This document shows positions 54,701 to 64,000 of a stretch of DNA of 64,000 nt, in pieces; position 1 is the stretch's first letter, and each line of letters starts with the position of its first letter. The DNA comes from Pestalotiopsis fici W106-1. Lineage: Eukaryota > Ascomycota > Sordariomycetes > Amphisphaeriales > Sporocadaceae. The stretch lies in contig NW_006917098.1 in NCBI RefSeq assembly GCF_000516985.1, positions 1,860,001 to 1,924,000 of the forward strand. The letters run 5' to 3'. Position numbers and translations under genes: made by a program. Under the pieces are notes generated by a model, which worked only from the letters and a program-made list of their open reading frames with translations, was not told where the DNA came from and did not search any database.

Positions 54701-56430
54701 TTAGTAGAGTTCCAACAAACAACGAGCCCCCACTGGTTTGAGTAGAAAATACTGCAAGGTATCCATATCCTTGTCGCTCATACCCTCTCGCACAGATACC
54801 TTTGCGTCAGGAAATGTTCGAAAAAAGCGGGCTGCACCCAGGCGGAGTTCTATTTTAGCCAAATGAACACCGAGACAGACTACAGGAAATCAGAGATTAG
54901 CACTTAAGTGTTTCCCCCCTTTTCTCTCCGGATATCAATATGGCTTACCTCTTGACCCACCTCCAAATGGCATGAACGCGTCCTTCATGGCTTGAGATGG
55001 ATGTTCCCATCGTAGCGGGTTGAAACTCATTGGATCAGGGAAGACTTCTGGCAACCGATGTAACGTCCAGGCTTGTGTCGCCACCTTGGTTCCTCCTGGG
55101 ATCCAGTAGCCAGCCAGCGTCTCGCCCTCGGGAGGTACCACACGAGGTAGCAGCGATGGTGCTGCTGGATAGAGTCGCAAGGTTTCGTTGATGACATGAT
55201 TTAGATACTTCAGGTCTCGCAGATCAAGATCGGTGAAGTCTTCCGGTAGCCCCTGAAGTTCCTGAACGAGGGTGCGCTGTATTGATTTGTCGCGGCAGAC
55301 GCTCCAGACCAGATACGTCAAGGTATTCGAAGTGGTATCACTGCCGGCTACAATGTACGCCATGGCCTCGTTGCGGATTTCCAGGTCTGGGAGACCCTCG
55401 GAATCCGCCCTGTCAAAGAATCTAGTGAATAGCGTCCGCGGGTAGTTGTGTGGGTCAGCCAGCAGCTGCTTCTTGTATCGTTGGATGGACTGCTCTGCAT
55501 ATTGCAACAACCGATGTCGGCTCGAAGTCGCTGTCTGAATCAGAGGGATAGGTACGCCAGCCCGGGAAAGCTGAGCAAGCAGTGGAAACGTAGTGATAAT
55601 GCTGCCTGTCTTTCCAACTACCTCTAGATCGGAAATGTACTGGTTTTTCTAAGTAAAAAGAACTCAATTGTCAGCAATAGCAATTCTCCATGGGCTGAAT
55701 ATTGACTGCACCTTTCCTTGATCTAGAATTCGGAATGATTCACCAAAGCTGAGCTCTCCGATGACATCAGTGGTCATGAAAAACCACCACTTGAAGATAT
55801 CGGTTACGCCGCGTCGGTCCATTTCTTCCGCCATCCGGCCAATGGTCTGCCGCACTCTATCGTCTACTTTTGGGAGCATGGTCTTGAGGGAAGAGTCGTC
55901 AATTGGAGCAGATAAAAGCCTGCGCCGCTCTCGATGGTGGATGGGGTCTATGGAAGTAAAGACGCTCACACTGCCTGGGGTGAGTTCACTATACCACTTG
56001 TCCTTGATAAAATCATGCTTCACCGTGTGAATGCGTTTGACCGATGGCAGGTCGGAAAAGACGACATAATCGGGAGCAATGCGAACAACGGAGCCTGCAG
56101 ACAATTATGTCAGTTTTTTGGGGTCATATAATTATTGATTGGTGTTAATGCATTAATATTACCATAGTTCTGGTGCAAATTGTTCACGTAATCAGATCGC
56201 GTCCCCCGAAGCCAGTGGTACACGAGGATTGCGCCAGACCATCTTGAGTACCACGGCCCTGGTATCGTATTGGTAGGATTATTCCAAGTTCGGACCATAT
56301 ACTTGCTTAGTCAGTCTCATGCTCGAAACTTAAAAATGTAGAGACCCGGACAAACCTGGAGAAACTTGAGGCCAAGGACCAGAGCAGCCGTCACGGCTGT
56401 GAGAATGATGAACATATGATTGGACAGCAT
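54701..56430 (-). CDS. Cytochrome P450 monooxygenase, 491 aa
   Basis: Five exons: 56430..56356, 56301..56163, 56094..55712, 55648..54949 and 54879..54701; total 492 codons. The N-terminal ER anchor is MLSNHMFIILTAVTAALVLG, followed by a proline-rich hinge TIPGPWYS. The I-helix oxygen-binding motif is AGSDTTS (residues about 300-306), the K-helix ExxR is ETLR (354-357), the PERF-like region is FNPLRWEHP, and the heme loop is FGGGSRVCLG with Cys434, split by the last intron. All catalytic landmarks are intact. The nearest CYP family cannot be named with certainty; the general look (PDPMSFNPLRW, FMPFGGGSR) is like fungal secondary-metabolite P450s. It likely oxidises the terpene scaffold (inference from neighbourhood). 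Confidence 0.95.
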
Positions 56431-57367
56431 GTTGTCGTGTTTTTAAGGTGCACAAACGCTAGAAGATTCGGCCATGTGCGAAACCTCTTTGTATTAAAAG
56501 TGCTATTCTATAGTATTGATGATAGCGCCAAGACCATGAAAGCATTAGTGATTGTGGGAGGCGACATGTCCGAACGGCACTAATGAACACCGATTTGTCC
56601 GACTAGTTGCCGCAATAAGCTAAGGACCCCCTGTCCTAGTCTACATGTAGGTGGATATTCACGGGAGTCAAGCAAGCCGTATATGCCGTGCACCACACTA
56701 CAGAGTTCTCAACTATGTAGGTATGTACCAACTACTATATCTCGCTCAAATGAGTGGCCGAGGGACGCGAGACTTGTAGATCTGTTTTGTCATCGAATCC
56801 ACCTGTGCCTAATATCTCATTGCCTATTGGCTGTCGTCGATCTCTTGTCAGGGCAAGCTTGTGCATTAGCCGAGGCCATACGGACATGGCAATCTTGGTA
56901 AGATCCACGCATGCAGGATGGTGTACAAACTTCCATCGTGGGCATGCTATGCCGTGGAAAGTTTACAGAAAGCTTTGTAACCAGGGTCTCTATGGTAGGG
57001 TGACATGCCAGGTAGCTAAAATCACTCAGTATTAAAGTATTAGGGTGGAGATCTATGGCTAGCAATCGTGGAAAAACAACCGAGTATCATTGGCAGGCAC
57101 TATGGTACAACGGTGATTTAGTCTGTAAAGTAAATAGACGACTTAATAGGGCAAGACTTTAGAAAGTGTGAATTAATTTCAATTGACTGGTCCATTATAG
57201 TAGAGGCTCGATAAGGGACATTATTCTTGAAGAAGACATATTTTAAGGTACTTCCAGTCAAGGAGTTCAATGTCCAAGGGGAGGCCTCATCCATGGACTT
57301 GTCCATTGTGTGTCTCCTGACTATTGATATGGACGCCGAAATTGCATTAGTCTCCGTAAATCTTCTT
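56431..57367. other. Intergenic region
   Basis: Upstream of the P450 and at the 3' side of the MFS gene. Nothing specific recognised. Confidence 0.35.
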
Positions 57368-58804
57368 TCAGACCCGCTCTACTCGAAAGCCCGCTTGAAC
57401 ATATCTTGCAGCGCCATAGAATAAAACGCTTACCAGCATGGAAAGGCCACAAAAGAGTTGTAGCCCTAGATAACTTCCGTGCATTTGATCAATAAGCGCA
57501 CCACCGATTGGCGATCCAGACAGTGCACCAAAGGCTTGTAGAAATGACGCCGTTCCCGTCCGCGTGCCGATTTCCTTGATATCTGAGATTTGCGCAATGC
57601 AAGACGGGACAAGTGGGATAAACCCTCCCGAGGCAAAGCCAAAGAGAACACCATATGCAATAATCGTTGCCGAGGTCTTTGCAGGAATCCACAAAGCAAT
57701 CGTGAATGCGCCTGATAAAAAGGCAACAAGGATGATTGCATTATAGCGGCCAATCCTATCTGCTGCAAATCCTGATACAACACGACCGACAATGCTTTCC
57801 AAAGTTAGTGTCGTGAATCTACTTTATATGGTATCCCGAAACTCTCACCTCACGGCATTCAGAATTGGTAGTAGATATTCAGCAAGTGTAGTTGACATGC
57901 CTGCGCTCTGGCCTTGGAGAATGATGTAACTAAGAGGCAGAAACATTCCCCAAAAAAAGAAAAAGCCGCCGAGCATAGTAAGTACCATAGGTAGATCCTG
58001 GAAAGGCCGTATATAGTCGTTCAGAAGAAAGGGTGTGCGTCGCGGGGGCAATCTCGATTTAATGGTCATGGAAGCGACGCCGCACATTGCGAGGAATAGA
58101 AATCCAAGTACGCGAATAGTCCACGGGAACCCTATTTGTCGGAAGAGATGGTTCATCATAATCGGCAGGCAAACGCCGCCGAGAGACGAGCCAGCATTCA
58201 TAATGCCAAATGCAGCAGCCCGTCTCTTGAAAAACCATGTTGCGACAGATGACATGGATGCGTTGAATATTGCTCCGGAGGCTGCAGCGGCCACGATCGA
58301 CTGGGAGAGGAAGAACTGGTAGTAATGGGTCGACAGAGATAGCATCATGAGGCCGAAACAATAGACTATAGAACCAATAAAAATAAGTCTCCGGGGCCCG
58401 TAGGCGTCGAAAAGTCGTCCCCACTAGCTTAAAAGTCAATTGTTGTTTCCATGGGAAGAAAGGTGGCTAATTTGAACGTTGCAAACACTTACCAATATAG
58501 CACTACCGGTTTGTATAGCGATCTGGATACTGGTGATCCAACTAGCATTGCTAGGACCGGCTGCAGCAAGGGGGCCTTGAACATAATATTCGAGGAAGAC
58601 ACCAGCACAGTTCAAAAGACCAAAACAGCAGAACATGGCCAAGAAGCCTCCAAAAACGCAGAGCCATGCGTCGCGTCCGCCGTCTGGGAAGTCATCGAAA
58701 GGTGCTCGAATCGTAAACTCGATTGAGTCGTCTGCAGATTCATCTGTCGGTGGTGTGGTCGAAACGACAGCCGACTGTTGTGGTATAGAAGCTGTTTTCT
58801 CCAT
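57368..58804 (-). CDS. MFS monocarboxylate-type transporter, 437 aa
   Basis: Three exons: 58804..58493, 58423..57849 and 57794..57368, with GTAAGT and GTGAGA donors; the joins read SAIL/WGRLFDAYG and LNAVS/IVGRVVSG. The N-terminus is hydrophilic with DFPDGGRDAWLCVFGGF, the classic start of fungal monocarboxylate-transporter-like (MCT, DHA-unrelated) carriers. Twelve helices follow, with ASWITSIQIAIQTGS, GRLFDAYGPRRL (motif A), a basic loop KSRLPPRRTPF, and SIVGRVVSGFAADRIGRYN (second motif A). Members in fungal clusters export or import acids and secondary metabolites. It sits between P450 and hydrolase genes, so product export is plausible (inference). Confidence 0.92.
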
Positions 58805-59730
58805 TTCGCAAAAGGGCTTGCGCCGTTATCTCTGGTGGCCGATGGCAGAAACGAAAAGTGAATATCATACGCAGTGATGCTGGGATGATTGGACAGCTTC
58901 CGTGACAAAGGAAGGATTGTGAAAGACAGAAACAATATTAAAGGTAGAAGTAGTCAATTGAATGTAGAAACACAAGCCTTTACACGATACGTATACAAAA
59001 GAAATTAGCCATTGAGTTGCAGGTCAATCTCCCCAGATTGCTTAGCTCTAGTTATTGCGCGCTTTGCCTTATCGTTTTCACTCTGTATCTTTTTAACAAA
59101 AGAAATTCGAAAGAACGTGCGAATAAATGTTTAAAAGCAACTTATTGCGTGGCTTGTTTCTGCACTTTACCATCAGGTACTTTATTACCTCGTCAAATAT
59201 CAGCGGGTATTGACCTACTGAGACGCCGAGATGCAATACTGGGAAAGGAAATTTTACATGGAGCTAATGTGCAGAATTGTCCGAAAGACGGCCATTGGGA
59301 ATGTCCAGCCCAATGTTTCCATCTGGGGACCCCGCAGTTGGAAGGGCAAACTTGCTGTCTTTCAGCGTCGCGAAAATCCACTTCGGCACAACTCGCGATT
59401 GGAATAAGCCGCTTATATAAGCGGCAGTAACTGAAAGTGGACCATCATTTCTATTGCAGTTGATAAATAGCTCACTGGAATGACTTCTCCCTATAGCGAA
59501 AGGATTGTAGAAACACCAGGCTACAATGTAAGCTCTATTGTTTGTATCGGTCGACATATCCCACCATAGTAACGGCTTGTCGCGATGTTTAGGAAAGAAG
59601 GCAACGCTTTACTTGACCCTTGCTGCTGATTTCAGCGGGCACGCGATACTATACTTGCTGGTTAAGGTTGCAGAACAGGAAGTTTTTTTTTTTTTTTTTT
59701 TTTCTGAAGTTCTTTTCTGCAGTATAAACT
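58805..59730. other. Intergenic region
   Basis: Contains a 21-T run (59683-59703) just past the 3' end of the hydrolase gene. No coding feature is recognised. Confidence 0.4.
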
Positions 59731-60652
59731 CTACTCTGTCAAGAATGCTTCGACTTTTGCCGCAAACTGGACGGGGTCTTGTACTGGAGCAAAGTGGCTC
59801 ACATTGGTCATTGTTACCAGCACGCTCCCCTCAATCCAACTGTTCAGCAGTGCAGGTTCGCTCAGAACAATGGCCTCTTCGTACTGAGCATCCGAGACCG
59901 TCACCTTAGAACCCAATCGGATCTTGGCAAAGTCAGACTCGGTCCAGTTGGGCTGTGTGCCCTCTAGCGTTGAAACTGCGTTCGCAAACGCGGTCAGATT
60001 GCCGTTTGGCTGCAGAGTCTGGTACTCTTCCTGCGCACGGGTGACGAATTCAGTGTAGATGGCCGTCGACGTGAAACTGGCGTTGGTCGAGGCAACTTCA
60101 TGCCCCCCGCCAAACGCAAAAGCTCGGTCGATCAAGGTGCTGTTTTGGGCGTCCATGAGAGCAGCGTAGGTCCCCATTGCCATGTCGCTCCAGCCAACCC
60201 AGGCGGCCTTGGAAATTCCTAGTGACTCCAGCAGACCAGAGGCGTCACTCGCGTAGAGTTCGTAGGTGGAAGGCACGCTGTCCATGGTGCTGCGGCCGTG
60301 TCCTCTAGTATCCATGGCAATAACGTAATGATTTTTCATCAAGATCTCGATCACGTCTCCTATATTGCTCGTCAGCTCTGTGCGGACAGAAAAATCAAGC
60401 TGGGTTTATGTACTAACCAAAGTAGTCCGAGTTGCCAAAACCACCATGAAGCATCAAGACTGGCAATTTCTCAGCAGACGGTGTGCCAAACTCCGCATGC
60501 CATATCTCAACACCATTTATTTGCGTGTGCGAGCCAGCAGCATTTCCTGGAAGTGATGGTGTTGGAGGTAGTGTCTCCCATATTGGTGTTGCCTGGCCTG
60601 CCACGAGAGCAAGCATCGAAGACGTAGCCGAAATGGTTTTTGAGACGTACAT
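59731..60652 (-). CDS. Secreted alpha/beta-hydrolase, 287 aa
   Basis: Two exons: 60652..60418 and 60359..59731, with GTTAGT donor and AATATAG acceptor. The signal peptide is MYVSKTISATSSMLALVAGQ. The oxyanion-hole motif is MLHGGFGNSDYFG, followed by VIAMDTRGHGRST. The nucleophile elbow reads VGWSDMAMG (Ser in G-W-S-D-M), and the catalytic His is probably in NVSHFAPVQDP near the C-terminus; these are the order and spacing of the alpha/beta-hydrolase_1 family (PF00561). Several N-glycosylation sites occur (NASFTS, NLTAF, NWTES), in agreement with secretion. It may be an esterase or lactonase. Role in the cluster is uncertain, since most tailoring steps are intracellular. Confidence 0.9.
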
Positions 60653-62040
60653 ACTGAATTTAAGCGACGATGTGTGGTGATGCCAGACTATTAGAAAGGT
60701 ATGAGGCGCACCATTATATAAGAATTTAGAATGTCCTGTCCTCGTATTTCGTGTCCACGGAGAGCAATGTATTCAGGAGCCACGGGCGCACTAACATATG
60801 CGAGTCCCGCGTACCTTGCGTATTACTTTAAGCTCGCATAACATAATTGGCACCTCTGGCAATATCTGCAAGGGTATCCATGAGAAAACCCCGGGAGCGC
60901 CCCGTCAATTTAGGTTTTGTCCGGATGCTCCGCCCGCAACGCGGTACTCGGAAGCGGGTCTCGCTATTTTGGACACCGTGCTTCCGAGTCGAACAATAAG
61001 TGACGATGATCCAGCATTCGTGTTCTGTGTCCAGAGCACGAACGAATTGGTGGAAAGGAATCTACGGAGGGTTTACCAGGGTTATAGACATTCTCGCTTA
61101 TAAAAAAGGAAGTTGTTGTTAAAAAGTCGTCGGCCAAGTTATTTTCCTGCGGCTGGATTGGAATAAGGGGTAGATAGCTTGGAAATAAAAATAAATAAAT
61201 ACCCATGTAATCTAATCATGAACGAAAAAGGAAGAAATCTCTCCGAAGGTTCCCTGCTAAATCCATATAAAATAACTTATGCTTAGCTTCTGGTGTGCAA
61301 GTAATATAGAGCAGAGTGGACTCGGTACCAAGTTTTCCGCTATTCACATTTATGCGTGATTATTGCACAACACGTGATCGATCCAGAGAGTTGACATTAC
61401 AAATATGCAGCCTTGCAAGACAATACACACAATGCAAACATGCTGTAAGAAATAACAAACACGATCGAGACACAGAAGCTGCTGATACGAAGCCCGGCAT
61501 AAGTGCATCCTTGGCCACTGCCAGTTGCAGACAGGTGGCAGCACAATCGAGGCCTTGGCAGAATGACACTCGCAACGATCACTTGTGGTAATCACCTCAT
61601 GCCTGAGTTGTCTCCCAAGTGCAGTTGGTCTTTGCGCGGCACTATAGAGGATTTAAGGCTGACATGCCTAGTTCAGCAATCGGAACAACACAGGCGCGGC
61701 TGCACAGATGTCACGACCTATGTGAACGGTATTACGGCTTATTTCCGAAGGCCATAACGCCTTGGGGCGGCCGCTCGACTGGCTTCGCGGATTTCGTTGC
61801 AACTTAGTAGCACTTCTGGCGTTATGCTAGTGATGAGCAAGATAGTAATATATAAATATTCACGTCATTAGAGTTGAGTCTGCGATACAAAAGTAGTCTT
61901 GTCATTTTTATGCGGACTCAAGGGCTGCTGACATCGAATCAAGTCAATTTAAGCAGAATCTTTCTCATTTCCCCATCCACACAATAAAGCATAAACAGAA
62001 GCCAACATCAGACCCCAGTGAGCTCCGGAGTAGTTCCAGC
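60653..62040. other. Divergent intergenic region
   Basis: About 1.4 kb between the hydrolase and SDR starts. A TATA-like TATATAAAT lies at 61849-61857, about 190 bases before the SDR ATG. An imperfect inverted repeat CCATAACGCC (about 61753) / GGCGTTATGC (about 61818) flanks 55 bases and could be a regulator site. No gene is recognised. Confidence 0.4.
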
Positions 62041-63021
62041 ATGCCTGAATTTAATGGATCCACAACCCAGGGAGAGGTCCTCCAAGCATTCAGTTCACAA
62101 GTGAAAGGTCGAACATTTGTGATCACAGGCGCTGGTCAGCCCAGCATCGGCAGCCAGCTTGCAGTCGCCCTGGCCAAGGCTGGACCTGCTCAAATTGTCA
62201 TCGCTTCTCGGTCGCTAAGTAAAGTCGAACCAGTTATCCGTGCCATTCAATCCATTAATGGAACTATCAGAACCTCATTTGTTCAGATGGACCTCTCCAA
62301 TCATGCCTCGGTACGACAAGCCGCTGTCAAAATCCTTCAAGCAGCTCCCACCATTGACGTCCTGATCAACTCTGCTGGTAACATGGCCATCAAGGACTAC
62401 ATGCTGGACAAGCAGGGCATTGAGATTCAATTCTCCGCCAACCACATCGGCCATTTCCTCCTGACCAACCTGTTAGTCCCAGGGCTGAAAGCCGCTGCCA
62501 AGTCCAATGGTGGTGCTCGGGTCGTGAATTTGACCAGTGGTGCCTACCTCGTCAGCCCTGTCTTGTTCGACGACTATAACTTCTCAAACGGTGCTACTTA
62601 CCAACGTTGGACCGCCTATGGTCAGGCAAAGACGGCCAACATCTTGTTCGCGTTCGCCCTGACCAAGCGGCTACAATCCCATGGGATCACCTCTACCGCC
62701 GCCCATCCCGGCTACAATGGCGATACCGAGCTTGCCAAGCACTTGACATGGGATGACTTTGCCGAGATCGAGCCCATCGCCAAGCAGAACACGGGCAAAG
62801 ACTTTGTCTGGGAGGAACCCAGACTCAAGAACTTTGAGCAGATTGCCGCTACGCCTCTCATTGCGGCGCTAGACCCAGATTTGCCCGCCAAGTCGCCAGC
62901 TTACCTCCAGAACAGCGTGGTCACGCAAAGCGATGAGTCCGCCAGCAGTGAGGTCAATGCAGATAAACTTTGGAAGTTGAGTGAGAAGCTCGTGAATCAG
63001 GAATTTGAATACAAGGCTTGA
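62041..63021 (+). CDS. Short-chain dehydrogenase/reductase (SDR), 326 aa
   Basis: Intronless, an atypical length for a classical SDR (about 250) but usual for fungal retinol-dehydrogenase/WW-oxidoreductase-like members. Cofactor motif TGAGQPSIG (residues 30-38) and IASRS suggest NADP(H). Structural motif NSAG (near 111) and the active site Ser in VNLTSGAYL with YGQAK (Tyr-x3-Lys) are intact. The C-terminal part includes HPGYNGDTELAKHL. It oxidises alcohols or reduces ketones; substrate unknown. It is transcribed away from the hydrolase. A candidate tailoring enzyme at the right edge of the terpene region. Confidence 0.93.
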   Translation: MPEFNGSTTQGEVLQAFSSQVKGRTFVITGAGQPSIGSQLAVALAKAGPAQIVIASRSLSKVEPVIRAIQSINGTIRTSFVQMDLSNHASVRQAAVKILQAAPTIDVLINSAGNMAIKDYMLDKQGIEIQFSANHIGHFLLTNLLVPGLKAAAKSNGGARVVNLTSGAYLVSPVLFDDYNFSNGATYQRWTAYGQAKTANILFAFALTKRLQSHGITSTAAHPGYNGDTELAKHLTWDDFAEIEPIAKQNTGKDFVWEEPRLKNFEQIAATPLIAALDPDLPAKSPAYLQNSVVTQSDESASSEVNADKLWKLSEKLVNQEFEYKA

Positions 63022-63981
63022 GATGGTGTGATGGCGACTATTGAGATCAGTGCCCAGCCTTATACATTACGGGTTTATACCCCAATATAGATATTACCCC
63101 AGTATAGATATTTGCATATATAGAAAGTCTTCTAGGCCTTCTATAGTCTCTACTAATACTGGAATGACTAATTGATTCTGGTTCTAGCATTCTGTGATTC
63201 TACATCTGTCTATCTAATACAATAAACATGCTTGCAATGCACCGCACTTTCGTTGCAACATCATGTTGCCCTTGGAATATCTCTTGCTGCGGACATTAGT
63301 ACGATGTCTTGGAGTGGGATGGAGTGGGATGGAGTGGCGTAGCACGCGGCGAAGGCGCTAGGTACTGCAGCGAAACAAAGCAAGCGCTTCCTTGCAGTAG
63401 AGTGCAGCGGGGTTCTGGACAGCCATGTCGGTCTGGGACTTCTGATTACATATTGCTAATGTACGTTGGTTGTTGGGACGTATATCGTCGTACTGTAAAT
63501 GCGACTTTGTCAATACCTACACATGCACTGATGACGCATTATCACCAACCTGAAAACGGCTAGAACACGATCAACAGTAATATTGATTGGGGTAAACGTT
63601 GGGTGATAGACATTACTAACCATTATCACCTGGAAACAACTCCCATGTTTGCTAGCCAGCAGAACCGGAAAATGCCCTATGCCGCAGATACCAGTATGCA
63701 CATGCGCCCATCTCGCGCATAGGCCCCTGATGCGAATGCAACCACTGGTCATACCGTAGGATTCAATACGAAAACAAGAAGGACTAAGCGACGTGAGTCC
63801 TCCACTCGTTGCAAGGGCTCTAGTTTAATTGTTTCAAAATGTGCGACAATCCCTTTGACTCTTCCTAGCATCATCACTACATCAGTCTTCCGCAGCCCAT
63901 TGAACCTCACTTACTATCCGCATACCATACCATTTCCCCTCACACATTATATTCCAAAGAAAAAGAAAACCCCCTCTAAAC
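63022..63981. other. Intergenic region with small repeats
   Basis: Contains two 17-base near-copies (ACCCCAATATAGATATT and ACCCCAGTATAGATATT around 63079-63112) and a GGAGTGGGAT 10-mer repeated 2.7 times at 63311-63337. The last 100 bases are A/C-rich, like a 5' leader. No gene recognised. Confidence 0.4.
63311..63337. repeat. 10-bp tandem repeat, 2.7 copies
   Basis: GGAGTGGGAT GGAGTGGGAT GGAGTGG. Confidence 0.85.
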
Positions 63982-64000
63982 ATGGCGGCAGCACCAATTT
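63982..64000 (+). CDS. Possible start of a gene cut by the window edge
   Basis: An ATG in good context (TAAACATGGCGGCAGCACC) follows an A/C-rich leader and opens MAAAPI before the window ends. Nothing can be said about the product. Confidence 0.35.

Noticed and set aside
57368..57432. Additional intron at CTG|GTAAGC near the end of the MFS gene
   Set aside because: Reading through gives a sensible in-frame C-terminus; no acceptor with a better continuation was seen.
61750..61830. Imperfect inverted repeat CCATAACGCC / GGCGTTATGC
   Set aside because: Too short and too widely spaced to call as an operator; mentioned only in the intergenic entry.
1..64000. CRISPR arrays, rRNA genes, telomere repeats, intact transposases
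   Set aside because: None seen on either strand.

Overview
The window looks like nuclear DNA of a filamentous ascomycete (Pezizomycotina; Hypocreales is my guess from gene types, not a demonstrated placement). Nearly every multi-exon gene has short introns of about 45-150 bp with GTAAGT-like donors and YAG acceptors. The gene content is typically fungal: Zn2Cys6 regulators, a HET-domain protein, a CFEM GPCR, RTA1 proteins, MFS transporters, P450, small secreted cysteine-rich proteins. One tRNA-Val(AAC) is present. No CRISPR, bacterial operon or intact transposase gene was seen. Exon coordinates were built by hand from splice signals; for every spliced model the summed exon length is a multiple of three.

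Layout. 0-9 kb: an S/A-rich single-pass surface protein, two unrecognised membrane proteins, a Kex2-type secreted cysteine-rich protein, and a secreted BBE-type flavin oxidase. 9.9-14.3 kb: a large membrane protein convergent with a HET-domain protein. 15-20 kb: a membrane-anchored Asp-box (sialidase-like) protein, an RTA1 protein and a 409-aa Zn2Cys6 regulator. 20-24.7 kb: gene-poor, with one secreted 8-Cys protein, the tRNA and small broken ORFs. 24.7-26.4 kb: a CFEM-containing PTH11-type GPCR. 27-39 kb: a probable catabolic set (729-aa Zn2Cys6 regulator, Dal5-type permease, haloacid dehalogenase-like HAD, FAD amine/amino-acid oxidase-like protein), then a raffinose-synthase-like GH36 protein. 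39.8-46.6 kb: a DHA1 drug-type MFS, an aldo-keto reductase, a second 409-aa Zn2Cys6 regulator and a second RTA1 protein.

47.7-63 kb is the most interesting stretch. It holds an MpaB/DUF2236-type oxygenase, a 9-exon class I sesquiterpene synthase (DDMFD, NDMLSYMKE and RY motifs readable), an F-box protein, a P450, a monocarboxylate-type MFS, a secreted alpha/beta hydrolase and an SDR. Together these form a candidate terpenoid biosynthetic cluster: cyclisation, then oxidation by the P450 and possibly the MpaB-type enzyme, further tailoring by SDR/AKR/hydrolase, and export by MFS. The oxygenase and synthase are divergently transcribed and are bracketed by an approximately 85-bp inverted repeat pair (47341-47425 and 52676-52761). 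Their shared intergenic region carries a perfect 74-bp tandem duplication and what looks like a decayed gene. A second notable pattern is that a convergent RTA1 / 409-aa Zn2Cys6 pair occurs twice in the window, 26 kb apart.
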